64,000 nucleotides of DNA from positions 44,511-108,510 of the forward strand of contig CACHAQ010000003.1 in the NCBI GenBank assembly GCA_902577905.1, written 5' to 3'. The DNA is from an uncultured Alphaproteobacteria bacterium. Its GTDB lineage: Bacteria; Pseudomonadota; Alphaproteobacteria; HIMB59; GCA-002718135. The notes below the pieces were generated by a model. That model was not told where the DNA came from, did no database searches, and saw only the letters and a program-made list of their open reading frames with translations. Below are positions 1 through 9,805 of this stretch, piece by piece (position 1 is the first letter of the stretch; each line of letters starts with the position of its first letter). The position numbers were made by a program, and so were the translations under genes.

Positions 1-1
1 T

Positions 2-544
2 TTTTTTGCGCCTAAAGCATATTCAGCTTCTGAAGACAAAGCAGAGGCATTAAATTATTTAAGTTCACTAAGTGATTTCTCTGCTTCATTCATACAAAGT
101 GATGGAGATAACTTAAGTGAAGGCAAGGTATACATAGGTAAAAAAAGGGTTAGGGCTGAGTATTTTTTACCAACGAAAATTCTAATAATCTTAGCAGAAG
201 ATAAGGCTATGTATTACGATTACGAGCTTGAAGAAGATGAGTTTTTTAATCCAAAAAATACTAATGCTTGGTTCTTTTATGACATCTTTAGAAACCCTTA
301 TTTTTTTGAAGATGGAAAAGTAGAAGTAAAAAATAATGAGCTATTATTAGAAAAAAGAGGGATTGATAATGAAGAAAAAAATTTTGTTATAAGAGTATTA
401 TTTGAGAAACAGCCATTGATATTAAGGGGAATAGAAGTGGTAGTTAATGATGATATTCTTAAGCTATCAATTTATAACCATAGTTATAATGAGGTTTTTG
501 ATAAAAATTTTTTTAAACTTATAAATCCTAGTTTTTTAAATTAA
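2..544 (+). CDS. lolA: Outer membrane lipoprotein carrier protein LolA-like (5' end truncated by window; reading frame open from nt 2)
   Basis: Frame is continuous upstream of the ORF-track start at 209 (FAPKAYSASEDKAEALNYLSSLSDFSASFIQSDGDNLSEGKVYIGKKRVRAEY...), resembling the LolA N-terminal pattern. Confidence 0.7.
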   Translation, partial: FFAPKAYSASEDKAEALNYLSSLSDFSASFIQSDGDNLSEGKVYIGKKRVRAEYFLPTKILIILAEDKAMYYDYELEEDEFFNPKNTNAWFFYDIFRNPYFFEDGKVEVKNNELLLEKRGIDNEEKNFVIRVLFEKQPLILRGIEVVVNDDILKLSIYNHSYNEVFDKNFFKLINPSFLN

Positions 545-1134
545 ATCGTAATTAAAAGTTTTTCATTTTTCGTTTGAATTTTTACATTGCTTTTTAAGGT
601 GTTTATTTTTTTTCTTATTCTTGAAAGATGGCTTTCTAGAGAATTAGTTTCAATATTTGATTTAATTTTTAAAATATTTTCTTTTATAAAATTTTTACTT
701 GTTTCTTTCTTCCTAATTAAATAAGTTAAAATTTCTAGCTCTATTTTAGTTAGGTAGCAAAAATTATCATTATTAAGATTTATAAGCTTATCGTTATAAA
801 GAGATAAATCATGAAACTGAACTTTTATGTTTTGAACAAAATGCTCAATTCTATTTTTTAAGTGATTTATGGAAAGTGGGCTTTTTAATATATTTGATTT
901 ATTATTAAAATTTAAGTTTTTCAAATTTGAAATTATTAAACAGTTGTCATTTAACTTGCCATGGTCTCTAAGATCAATATCATTTTTACCTATAATAATT
1001 ATGTTTGCTTGAGATGCTTGTATATTATCTTTTATTTGGTCTAATTTCATAATAGTTAATTCATAATCTGAAAGAAAATAGGGTAAAAAATTTTTAATAT
1101 TGTTGTTACAAAATATATTTAGTCTGTTTTTCAC
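541..1134 (-). CDS. OmpR-like winged-helix transcriptional regulator with degenerate receiver domain
   Basis: C-terminal LTKIELEILTYLIRKKE...LESHLSRIRKKIN resembles OmpR/PhoB-type wHTH; N-terminal half looks receiver-like without the usual phospho-acceptor Asp. Confidence 0.6.
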   Translation of the reverse strand: MKNRLNIFCNNNIKNFLPYFLSDYELTIMKLDQIKDNIQASQANIIIIGKNDIDLRDHGKLNDNCLIISNLKNLNFNNKSNILKSPLSINHLKNRIEHFVQNIKVQFHDLSLYNDKLINLNNDNFCYLTKIELEILTYLIRKKETSKNFIKENILKIKSNIETNSLESHLSRIRKKINTLKSNVKIQTKNEKLLITI

Positions 1135-1769
1135 GATCTTTTTCCAAACAAGATTGTTCCAAGCCTAATGTATGCGGGATTAAATTGTAGTGCTTTCTCA
1201 TAGTCATCACTCATTCCAATGCTTAACTCATCAATTTTATTTTCATTTGCAAGAAGCTTTAATTTATTAAAATGATAGCCTGGATCATCATCTATCGGTG
1301 GTATACACATTAAACCGATAATCGGTAATTTCATTTCTTGTCTTAGAAAAATCAAAAAATCTTTCGTATCTTCTGGAAAAATACCGTTTTTTGTTTTTTC
1401 TTTTCCTGTATTTACCTGAAGAAAAATTTTCTTATTTACTAGTAATTCTCTATATTTTGAGAACTCTCTTGCTATTTTTTCCCTATCTAAAGTATGAAAA
1501 ACATCAAAAAGGTGAATTGCTGGCTTTACTTTATTTGATTGTAGTGGCCCAGTTAAGTGAAGTTCTATTTTTCTATTATCCAGTTTTAGTTTTTGAAATT
1601 TTTCTTGAGCTTCTTGAACTCTATTTTCCCCAAAAATATATACTCCAGCATTAATCGCTTCCAACACACTTTTAATTGGATGATTTTTAGATATAGCAAC
1701 AATTTTGGTGGAATTGCTTCTTTTTTTTAGAAAATCGCTTATTTCATTGTATTTTTTAATATTAAACAT
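1131..1769 (-). CDS. yggS: YggS family pyridoxal phosphate homeostasis protein
   Basis: VAISKNHPIKSVLEAINAGVYIFGENRVQEAQEKF, HLTGPLQSNKVK, LSIGMSDDYEKAL motifs. Confidence 0.93.
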   Translation of the reverse strand: MFNIKKYNEISDFLKKRSNSTKIVAISKNHPIKSVLEAINAGVYIFGENRVQEAQEKFQKLKLDNRKIELHLTGPLQSNKVKPAIHLFDVFHTLDREKIAREFSKYRELLVNKKIFLQVNTGKEKTKNGIFPEDTKDFLIFLRQEMKLPIIGLMCIPPIDDDPGYHFNKLKLLANENKIDELSIGMSDDYEKALQFNPAYIRLGTILFGKRS

Positions 1770-1776
1770 AAATTAT

Positions 1777-1798
1777 AATGTTGTAAAAAAACAACATT
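1777..1798. repeat. Perfect inverted repeat AATGTTGT-N6-ACAACATT upstream of yggS
   Basis: Read directly from sequence. Confidence 0.6.
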
Positions 1799-1864
1799 GT
1801 TTCAAAAAATATACTAAATCATTATGCTTTTTTTGTAATTTATTCAATTTTTAAATATTAGACT

Positions 1865-1908
1865 CATTAATACAAGTATGTTTCTTGTATTTAATGAATA
1901 TTCATTAA
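1865..1908 (+). promoter_or_regulatory. Overlapping inverted repeats in porin leader (CATTAATACAAG/CTTGTATTTAATG and TTAATGAATATTCATTAA)
   Basis: Complementary arms read directly; ends 6 nt before the AAGGAG ribosome-binding site. Confidence 0.6.
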
Positions 1909-1924
1909 CTCAAAAGGAGTAATT

Positions 1925-2968
1925 ATGAAAAAAGAACTATTAATGGGAACTGCTCTAGTTTCTACGCTTGGTGCCGCTTCAGTTGCTGAAGCTGTAACAG
2001 CTACTATGAGTGGTAACCACCAAACTGGTATTGAGTTTGATTCACCAAATAGTGGAACTGACACAAATGCTCAGACCCAAGACAATAACTTTACTGTGTC
2101 ATTATCAGAAACTACTGATGGCGGTATGACTATTTCTTCAAGCTTTATGTTAGCTAATGAGGATGCAGTTGACGGTGACCTAGACGCTGGATTTACTCTA
2201 GCATTTACTGATGGATCTAAGCTTGATATCATAAATGCTGGTAACGCATCAGGATCACACGATGTTTCTATTCCAGGTTCAGCTGGTTCAGAAACTGTAG
2301 CAACAGCTACTTCTAATGCTGCTGAAACTGGTCTAGACTTTATGACTGGTGCATCTAAACAAGGTATTGAGTATCACACAGCTGCTGACTTCCTAGCTGA
2401 TGGACTAAAAATGTCTTTCTCAGCTTCAACTGATGGTGGTGAAGCTGCTACTGCGACTTACAGAACAGACGGTCACGTAGCAATAGGTGCAACTTATGTA
2501 ACCGATCTTGGTGATAGTGCTGTAACAATTGGTGCTGGTTGGTCTGAAATAGACGGATCAAAAACTGGTACTGCTGTAGCAAATGATACTGGTGGATTCC
2601 ACGTAGGTTTAAGTGCTGTAACTGGTGATTTAACTGTTGCTGTTGGTTTTGCTGATGGTAACAAAGCTGGTGTAGGCGCTTCATCTGCTAATGAAATCGC
2701 AGGTGACGTTGTAAAAGCTGGTGTTAAATATGTATCTGGTGATCTAACATTTAATGTTGGAATTGCTTCAGGTGATGCACAAGACTCTACAATTGGTTCC
2801 GTTTCCGGATCTGATGATTCAAAAGACGTAACTTCAGCTAGTATATCTTACGCTGTAGCTTCTGGTGTAACTGCAATTCTTGGTTATACTTCTGTAGAAG
2901 CAAGTGATGAAGGTGTTTCATCAACTGATGGATCAGCTTGGTACATCGGTGCTAATATGGCATTTTAA
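1925..2968 (+). CDS. Porin-like beta-barrel outer membrane protein
   Basis: Signal peptide MKKELLMGTALVSTLGAASVAEA, alternating beta-barrel-like sequence, C-terminal aromatic ...WYIGANMAF, AAGGAG RBS. Confidence 0.85.
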   Translation: MKKELLMGTALVSTLGAASVAEAVTATMSGNHQTGIEFDSPNSGTDTNAQTQDNNFTVSLSETTDGGMTISSSFMLANEDAVDGDLDAGFTLAFTDGSKLDIINAGNASGSHDVSIPGSAGSETVATATSNAAETGLDFMTGASKQGIEYHTAADFLADGLKMSFSASTDGGEAATATYRTDGHVAIGATYVTDLGDSAVTIGAGWSEIDGSKTGTAVANDTGGFHVGLSAVTGDLTVAVGFADGNKAGVGASSANEIAGDVVKAGVKYVSGDLTFNVGIASGDAQDSTIGSVSGSDDSKDVTSASISYAVASGVTAILGYTSVEASDEGVSSTDGSAWYIGANMAF

Positions 2969-2986
2969 TTAAAGATTTTATATCTT

Positions 2987-3020
2987 AAAAAACGGCACTT
3001 TAACGAGTGCCGTTTTTTTT
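2987..3020 (+). terminator. Rho-independent terminator after porin
   Basis: AAACGGCACT-loop-AGTGCCGTTTTTTTT stem-loop with T-tract. Confidence 0.93.
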
Positions 3021-3059
3021 ATGTTTTACATTTTGTTGTCTTTACAATAATTATACTTA

Positions 3060-3674
3060 ATGATTTTAACCAGGTTAATTATTTCTTTTTTATTACTTTT
3101 TGTCTTTTCTTGTAACAGCAACAAAAGCGACGAGGAAATGAAAGATTTGTGGTCAAAAGCACAAACAACCGGGGAGATAGTGAACAGATCTGGAACGGTA
3201 TTTAATTCTGCAACAAATAAAGATTTAGCGATGCGTGATGCCGAAACCAGGCTTCAAAGTGGTGGTGGCTTGTTTGGAGGAAAGGGGATTTCCTTAAGTG
3301 GGGTTTTAAACAACAACAAGGACAATAACACAAATAGTACATCGACAACATCTATTAGTATGTCGGTAAATCCTTACCTTTGGAAAGGCGCTTTAGAAAC
3401 AATTGACTTTATGCCTTTAAACTCTGCCGACCAAATTGGTGGTACAATTATTACTGATTGGTATTCAACTCCTGATAAACAAAAAGAAAGGTGCAAGCTG
3501 AATATTTTTATTTCTGGAAAACAACTAAACACCGAGAACCTTAAAGTAACATCTTTTTGTCAAGAATTTAAAGATCCAATATGGGTAAACAAAAAAACGG
3601 ACAGTAAAAATAATATTAAAATTGAAAATGCTATCTTAAATAAAGCTAAAAAATTAAAACTTCAATCAAGTTAA
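3060..3674 (+). CDS. DUF3576 family lipoprotein
   Basis: Lipoprotein signal ending [37 protein letters not shown] motif; sits upstream of leuS as in other alphaproteobacteria. Confidence 0.85.
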   Translation: MILTRLIISFLLLFVFSCNSNKSDEEMKDLWSKAQTTGEIVNRSGTVFNSATNKDLAMRDAETRLQSGGGLFGGKGISLSGVLNNNKDNNTNSTSTTSISMSVNPYLWKGALETIDFMPLNSADQIGGTIITDWYSTPDKQKERCKLNIFISGKQLNTENLKVTSFCQEFKDPIWVNKKTDSKNNIKIENAILNKAKKLKLQSS

Positions 3675-3676
3675 AA

Positions 3677-6190
3677 GTGTCATCACGATACAATCATAAA
3701 GTAGTTGAAAAAAAGTGGCAAGATATATGGTCGTCTAATAAAGTTTTTCAAACTTCACGTGATGAAAATAAAGAAAAATTTTATGTTTTAGAAATGTTTC
3801 CTTATCCCTCTGGAAAAATACATATGGGACATGTAAGAAATTACACATTGGGAGATGTGGTAGCTAGATATAAAAAAATGAAAGGGTATAACGTCTTGCA
3901 CCCTATGGGTTGGGATGCCTTTGGTCTTCCTGCAGAAAATGCAGCCTTAACTGAAAAAAAACATCCTGAAAGTTGGACCTACCAAAATATCAAAACGATG
4001 AAAAATCAACTTTTAAAAATGGGATTATCTCTTGATTGGGATAGAGAAATTGCAACTTGTCATCCAGAATATTACAAACATGAACAAAAGTTTTTTATTG
4101 ATATGTTTAAGGCAGGTCTTGCTTATAAAAAAGAAGCTGAGGTAAATTGGGATCCGGTAGATAAAACAGTATTAGCAAATGAACAAGTAATTGATGGAAA
4201 AGGATGGCGATCAGGAGCTATTGTTGAAAAGAAAAAATTATCCCAGTGGTTTTTAAAAATAAGTAAATACTCCGATGAATTGTTAGAGGATTTGAATAAT
4301 TTAGAAAATTGGCCGAATAAAGTCAAAATTATGCAATCTAATTGGATTGGTAAATCGGTAGGAGCAGAAATAGACTTTCAGATTTCAGAAGGTGAAACAA
4401 AAATAAAAATATTTACAACCAGACCAGATACAATTTATGGAGCGACCTTTTTGGCCGTTTCAAGTGAGCATGAAATAGTTAATAAAAATGTAAAAAATAA
4501 AGATGATCTAAAAAAATTTATTAAAGATTGTGAAAACCTTAATCCTGATAAAGTTAAAAAGGGTTTTGATACAGGTTTATTTGTAAATCATCCATTTATT
4601 AAAGATAAAAAACTCCCGGTATTTGTAGCCAATTTTGTTCTTAAAGAATATGGCTTAGGTGCCATTTTTGGGTGTCCTGCACATGATCAACGAGATTTAG
4701 ATTTCGCTAGGGAGTACAAGCTTGATGTGATACCAGTTGTTAAACCAACTAATATTTCTGATAATGATTTTAAAATTGATTTAGAAGCATTTACTGGTGA
4801 AGGTATAATAATTAACTCCCATTCTATTAACGGGTTAGAAATAAATGAAGCGAAAAATGAAATAATCAAAGAATTAGAAACAAAAAAAATTGGAAGAAAA
4901 AAAATAAACTATAAGTTGAGAGATTGGGGGATTTCACGACAAAGATTTTGGGGTTGTCCAATTCCTATAATTTATAGAGAGGATGGAGAAATTTTATCTG
5001 TAGAAGATAATGAGTTGCCTGTGAGGTTACCAGATATTAAAAATTTTACTGAGTCATCTAGCGCCTTAAACAATATCTCTGATTGGAAAGAAACTGTTTG
5101 TCCTAAAACAGGATTAAAAGCTATAAGAGAAACAGATACTTTTGATACTTTTTTCGAATCTTCTTGGTATTATTTTAGATATTGTAACGCAAGGTTGGAC
5201 AAACCTTTTGATAAAAAAGATATAGACTATTGGCTGCCAGTTGATCAATACATTGGCGGCATTGAACATGCTATATTGCACCTTCTGTATTCAAGATTTT
5301 TTACAAAAGCTCTTAGAGATCTAAATTATTTTAATTTAAATGAACCGTTTAAAGGTTTGTTTACACAAGGAATGGTAACTCACGTTACTTACAGAAATAA
5401 AAATGGAGATTGGATTGAGCCAAAAAATGTAGAAAGAGTAAATGGGGTCTTAAAGGATAATAATAAACAAGATGTTGAAACTGGTAAAATTGAAAAAATG
5501 AGTAAATCTAAAAAAAATGTTGTTGATCCAAATGATATTATAAATGCCTATGGCGCAGATACGGCTAGGTGGTTTATGTTGTCTGATAGTCCGCCAGAAA
5601 GAGATTTACAGTGGACCGATACCGGCATAGCTGCATCTTTCAAATTTATAAACAAATTATATGATTTGGTTGAGAAATTTAAAAATCACAAAATAGAAAA
5701 TGGTGAAGATCTAATAACTATTAATAAAATTAAAATTATTATTAATGAAGTTTCGGAAAATATTGAGACATTTCAATTTAATAAATCTGTTGCAAAAATT
5801 TATGAATTTGTAAATATTCTTAATGATACATTGTTAAAGAAGAGATTATCTCGGAAAAACTTTAAATGGTCTCTTGAAAAGTTAGCAATTATATTACAGC
5901 CCTTCGTACCTCATATAAGTGAAGAAATGTGGTCAAATATAGGTAACGAAACTTTGTGCATAAATGAAAATTGGGTATTGGAGAAAGTAGAGAAACGTTC
6001 AGAATTTAAAATTGCTATACAAATAAACGGTAAAACAAAAGAAATTATAGAAATAGATGATAAGTTTTCGAAAGAAAAAATTCTAGAAATTGTTAAAGAT
6101 AACGATAAAATTAAAAAAAATATTTTGGGCAAAAATATTATAAGAGAGATCTATGTTCCTGGCAAAATAGTAAATTTAGTTATCAAATGA
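3677..6190 (+). CDS. leuS: Leucine--tRNA ligase (GTG start)
   Basis: [21 protein letters not shown] (HIGH-type), [24 protein letters not shown]. Confidence 0.98.
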   Translation: MSSRYNHKVVEKKWQDIWSSNKVFQTSRDENKEKFYVLEMFPYPSGKIHMGHVRNYTLGDVVARYKKMKGYNVLHPMGWDAFGLPAENAALTEKKHPESWTYQNIKTMKNQLLKMGLSLDWDREIATCHPEYYKHEQKFFIDMFKAGLAYKKEAEVNWDPVDKTVLANEQVIDGKGWRSGAIVEKKKLSQWFLKISKYSDELLEDLNNLENWPNKVKIMQSNWIGKSVGAEIDFQISEGETKIKIFTTRPDTIYGATFLAVSSEHEIVNKNVKNKDDLKKFIKDCENLNPDKVKKGFDTGLFVNHPFIKDKKLPVFVANFVLKEYGLGAIFGCPAHDQRDLDFAREYKLDVIPVVKPTNISDNDFKIDLEAFTGEGIIINSHSINGLEINEAKNEIIKELETKKIGRKKINYKLRDWGISRQRFWGCPIPIIYREDGEILSVEDNELPVRLPDIKNFTESSSALNNISDWKETVCPKTGLKAIRETDTFDTFFESSWYYFRYCNARLDKPFDKKDIDYWLPVDQYIGGIEHAILHLLYSRFFTKALRDLNYFNLNEPFKGLFTQGMVTHVTYRNKNGDWIEPKNVERVNGVLKDNNKQDVETGKIEKMSKSKKNVVDPNDIINAYGADTARWFMLSDSPPERDLQWTDTGIAASFKFINKLYDLVEKFKNHKIENGEDLITINKIKIIINEVSENIETFQFNKSVAKIYEFVNILNDTLLKKRLSRKNFKWSLEKLAIILQPFVPHISEEMWSNIGNETLCINENWVLEKVEKRSEFKIAIQINGKTKEIIEIDDKFSKEKILEIVKDNDKIKKNILGKNIIREIYVPGKIVNLVIK

Positions 6191-6675
6191 AAAAGCTTTT
6201 TTTTACTTTTATTTTTTTATTTATTATCTCATGTTCTGATATTGAATTTGTTTATAAAGAAAACAAAAATCTTGTAAATCCTCTATTTGAAAAAACAGAG
6301 GTTGCCACGTCTGGATATAGCATAAATTTTATGAATTCTTATTTGCCAATGTTGTTTGGAAGTAATAAGGAAGATAGATTTAACCTCCAAATTAACATTG
6401 ATCAGAATAAGACAAAAAGAGCAGTGGAGACAAACCAGGTCACCTCGAATCTTAGATATGAGCTAAAATTTAATTATACTTTGATTTTAAATGAGAAAAA
6501 TTGTGTAACTTTTGAAGAAGAGTTGTTATCTTATTTTTCAATAATTCCTAAGTCTTCTGGTTATAATTTTGGAACTGATACATCTTTAGAGAAAAAATAT
6601 GAGTTGGCAATAACTGAAAATTTGAATCGATTTATGTCTATAATACTAAGCGAAGATATAAATAGTTGCTCATGA
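6187..6675 (+). CDS. lptE: LPS assembly lipoprotein LptE-like
   Basis: Lipobox FIISC; position between leuS and holA is the conserved lptE position; overall length and pattern. Confidence 0.7.
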   Translation: MKKLFFTFIFLFIISCSDIEFVYKENKNLVNPLFEKTEVATSGYSINFMNSYLPMLFGSNKEDRFNLQINIDQNKTKRAVETNQVTSNLRYELKFNYTLILNEKNCVTFEEELLSYFSIIPKSSGYNFGTDTSLEKKYELAITENLNRFMSIILSEDINSCS

Positions 6676-7610
6676 GAGTTAATCCTTTAAATATAATTTT
6701 AAACGAGGCATTTAGCACAGATAAAAGAATTTATTTTATAAGTGGGAATGAAATTACACTTATGGAAAAAATAAAATCAAAAATTATTGAGAGTTTTCAT
6801 CAAAAAGAAAAGGTACAAATAAAAAATATTGAGACAATTATTGATTTTGTTGATGAAGCTGGGCTTTTTGGAGATAGAAATATATTTATAGTAAAAAACC
6901 CAAAAGGGATTGATAAGGGCAGTTTGAATAATCTTAAAAGCTCAGAAAGTATTTTTATTTTCTTACAGGAAAATTCTCAAAAAATAAAAAAAATTAAAAA
7001 TTTATTTGGTGTTGATAAAGATTCTAATCTAATTGATTGTTATGAGTTAGACAGGGAATCAAAAATAAAAATTTTAAATGAATTCTTAAGAAGAAATAAA
7101 TTAAAGATTTCTCAAGAAATATATTGGTTCTTAATAGATAGACTAGATAGTAAATACATTCTCTTTGAAAATAATTTAATTAAAATATTAGAACTAAGAG
7201 ACAGGCTTATTACTCTAAATAATATCAAAAAAATATTAGTTGTTGATGAGTCTGGCAAAGAAAAGGTTTTTTTCAATCTGTTGAGAAAAAATAAGGAAAT
7301 AGTTGAGCTTTATAGAGAAAAAATTGTAACCAATGCAGATGTGAATGAGCTCTATTATTACAGTAAGTTTTTTTGTCAGCTTATCATCGATTGTAATAAT
7401 GAAGATGAATACAATAAAAAAATTCCTGTATATTTATTTAGACAAAAAAACTACTTAATTGAAATTTATAGAAAATATAATTCTAAAAAGAAAAAACTGT
7501 TATTAAAATTACTTTCATCAACAGAGGGAAATTTACGAAAAGAGGTAGGTCTATCTTTGGTAGTTGGACTTCGATTTCTTTTAAATTTTAAGAAAATTAC
7601 TATTTCTTAA
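6675..7610 (+). CDS. holA: DNA polymerase III subunit delta (ORF track begins at 6666; true start probably a few codons downstream)
   Basis: HolA-like sequence (IYFISGNEITLMEKIKSKI...ADEAGLFGDRNIFIVKNP) and gene order. Confidence 0.8.
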   Translation, partial: RVNPLNIILNEAFSTDKRIYFISGNEITLMEKIKSKIIESFHQKEKVQIKNIETIIDFVDEAGLFGDRNIFIVKNPKGIDKGSLNNLKSSESIFIFLQENSQKIKKIKNLFGVDKDSNLIDCYELDRESKIKILNEFLRRNKLKISQEIYWFLIDRLDSKYILFENNLIKILELRDRLITLNNIKKILVVDESGKEKVFFNLLRKNKEIVELYREKIVTNADVNELYYYSKFFCQLIIDCNNEDEYNKKIPVYLFRQKNYLIEIYRKYNSKKKKLLLKLLSSTEGNLRKEVGLSLVVGLRFLLNFKKITIS

Positions 7611-8436
7611 GCCTTTTCATTAAATCATCTAATTGATTTAGGTCTGAATAATATAGTGTGAGAGATCCAGATGACCCGTTTTCATTAAATTGAATGGAGG
7701 TTTTTAGGCCTATTTTATCAGAAAGCTCGTTTTCAAGATCAATAATATTCGCGTCTTTTAAAATTTTTTTTGATTTATTTTTTTTAAATTCAGAGGTTAT
7801 TTTCTCCACTTGTCTAACGCTAAGTTTTTTTTCAACAATTTCTTTTGCTTTATTAATAGCATCAGGAACACCAATTAGAGCCCTTGCGTGTCCCATGGAT
7901 AAATCTCCATTAACAACCATTTCTTGTATTTTTTTATCAAGATCTAAAAGGCGTAGAATATTTGAAACGTAACTTGAGCTTTTACCTATTAATTTAGCAA
8001 GGTTGTCGTTGCTTATTGATTTGATTTTTATTAATCCCTTGTATGCATTGGCTTCTTCAATAACATTTAAATCTTCTCTTTGAATGTTTTCAATTAAAGC
8101 TGCCTCTAAAACATTTGTATCATCAAGGTCTTTAATAACACAATCTACTTCATGCATTCCGTTAAGTTGACATGCTCTCCACCTTCTTTCTCCCGCAATA
8201 ATCTGAAATTGGTTATTAGCTGTTGGTTTAACGATTATTGGCTGGATTAAACCTTGATTTTTTATAGATGAGGAAAGTTCTTTTAGTTCTTCGTCTTTAA
8301 AATTTTTTCTTGGTTGAGAGGGGTTTGGTATTATTTGTGAAATATTAATTTTTTGAACACTGTTAATATTTTCATTATTATTTGATTTTGATAAAAGTGC
8401 TCCTAGGCCCATTCCTAGTTTGTTTTCATTATTCAT
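7600..8436 (-). CDS. parB: Chromosome partitioning protein ParB
   Basis: LGMGLGALLS, IPNPSQPRKNF, PIIVKP, AGERRWRA, ALIENIQREDLN, SYVSNILRLL. Confidence 0.98.
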   Translation of the reverse strand: MNNENKLGMGLGALLSKSNNNENINSVQKINISQIIPNPSQPRKNFKDEELKELSSSIKNQGLIQPIIVKPTANNQFQIIAGERRWRACQLNGMHEVDCVIKDLDDTNVLEAALIENIQREDLNVIEEANAYKGLIKIKSISNDNLAKLIGKSSSYVSNILRLLDLDKKIQEMVVNGDLSMGHARALIGVPDAINKAKEIVEKKLSVRQVEKITSEFKKNKSKKILKDANIIDLENELSDKIGLKTSIQFNENGSSGSLTLYYSDLNQLDDLMKRLKK

Positions 8437-9202
8437 AATTTTTATTTTGATTTAAAATTACTTCTTTTGCAAGCTCTATATAAGCTAAAGACCCTGCGGC
8501 TTGTGTATCGTACACCAATGCTGGTTTACCATGACTTGGCGCTTCAGATATTTTAACATTTCTTGGAATTGTGGTTTTGTATACTTGATTTCCAAAATGT
8601 AGTCTTACGTCTTTTTCTACAAGGGAGCTTAATGAATTTCTTTTGTCTAGCATTGTAAGTAATATTCCCTCAATTTTTAAGTTTGGGTTATAATTTTGTT
8701 GAATAAGTTTAATTGTATTCATTAAAGCTGAAAGACCCTCAAGGGCAAAAAACTCTGACTGAAGAGGAATAAGTGTTGTATCAGATGCAACTAATGAGTT
8801 GATTGTTAGAAGTCCAAGTGCAGGTGGGCAATCAACAAAAATAAAGTCAAAATCATTAATTTCAGAAAATATAGACTTAAATATAAATTCTCTTTTTTCA
8901 AAATTTGTCAACTCCACCTCAGCTGCTGCTAGGTCTGTATTTGCTCCTATTATTTTAAGACCAGGAATTAGTGTTTCTTTAATTCCTTCAATTAAAAGTT
9001 TCTTTTCGTGAATCATTTCATAAATTGTTGGTTTTCTTTCATCATAGGTAAGTCCTAATCCTGTGCTCGCATTACCTTGTGGGTCAGCATCAACAATTAA
9101 AACATTTTTTTTTACCGCAGCTAATGAGGTGGCGAGATTTATAGTAGTTGTGGTTTTGCCAACACCTCCTTTTTGATTGGATATAGAGATAATTTTTTTC
9201 AT
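8429..9202 (-). CDS. parA: Chromosome partitioning ATPase ParA
   Basis: ISNQKGGVGKTTTTINLATSLA deviant Walker A; VDADPQGNASTGLG. Confidence 0.98.
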   Translation of the reverse strand: MKKIISISNQKGGVGKTTTTINLATSLAAVKKNVLIVDADPQGNASTGLGLTYDERKPTIYEMIHEKKLLIEGIKETLIPGLKIIGANTDLAAAEVELTNFEKREFIFKSIFSEINDFDFIFVDCPPALGLLTINSLVASDTTLIPLQSEFFALEGLSALMNTIKLIQQNYNPNLKIEGILLTMLDKRNSLSSLVEKDVRLHFGNQVYKTTIPRNVKISEAPSHGKPALVYDTQAAGSLAYIELAKEVILNQNKNYE

Positions 9203-9804
9203 AGTTTTTTATATTTGTTAATTTTTAATACATACCCATCACCCTCGCTTTGACTTGGATAAAGATCGAATTCAAAGCTATATGATTTTTTTGCATCATG
9301 TATTTCTTTCTTAACACTTCTTCCTTTTAGAAAAAGCAGTGATGTATTTTTTTTATTAAAAAACCGTGAATAATCTAATAATTTTGTCAATGGTGCAAAG
9401 GCTCGGCAGATAATAAAGTCAAATTTTTGATTTCTGATTTTTTCAACCCTTGTACAAATAGTTTTTATTTCTAAATTCTGCTCGTGTGCAAATTCTTTGA
9501 TAAAGTTTATTTTTTTCATCTTTGAGTCAATCAATAATATATTTGAATGCCCAAAAATATATAATATCACTCCTGGTAAACCAGCGCCGGTACCAAGGTC
9601 TATTATTGATGCATTTTTTTTCAAAATAAATTCAGACAACTGTAATGAATCATTAATATGTCTATCCCAAGCAACATTAAGTGTGGAGGGCCCTACTAAA
9701 TTGTGTATTTGGTTGATTTTTGTTAACTTTAGTATGTAGCTATCGATTAAATCAATTTGCTTTCTGTTAAGATTATATTTTTTTATTACAGCGCTTTTAT
9801 CCAA
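9199..9804 (-). CDS. rsmG: 16S rRNA (guanine(527)-N(7))-methyltransferase RsmG
   Basis: WDRHINDSLQLSEF, IIDLGTGAGLPGVIL. Confidence 0.95.
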   Translation of the reverse strand: MDKSAVIKKYNLNRKQIDLIDSYILKLTKINQIHNLVGPSTLNVAWDRHINDSLQLSEFILKKNASIIDLGTGAGLPGVILYIFGHSNILLIDSKMKKINFIKEFAHEQNLEIKTICTRVEKIRNQKFDFIICRAFAPLTKLLDYSRFFNKKNTSLLFLKGRSVKKEIHDAKKSYSFEFDLYPSQSEGDGYVLKINKYKKL

Positions 9805-9805
9805 A

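Noticed and set aside
2448-2684. 78-aa minus-strand ORF rich in Gln/His/Leu
   Set aside because: Antisense to the porin gene; composition mirrors porin codon repeats (GGT/GCT/ACT), no RBS or family motif.
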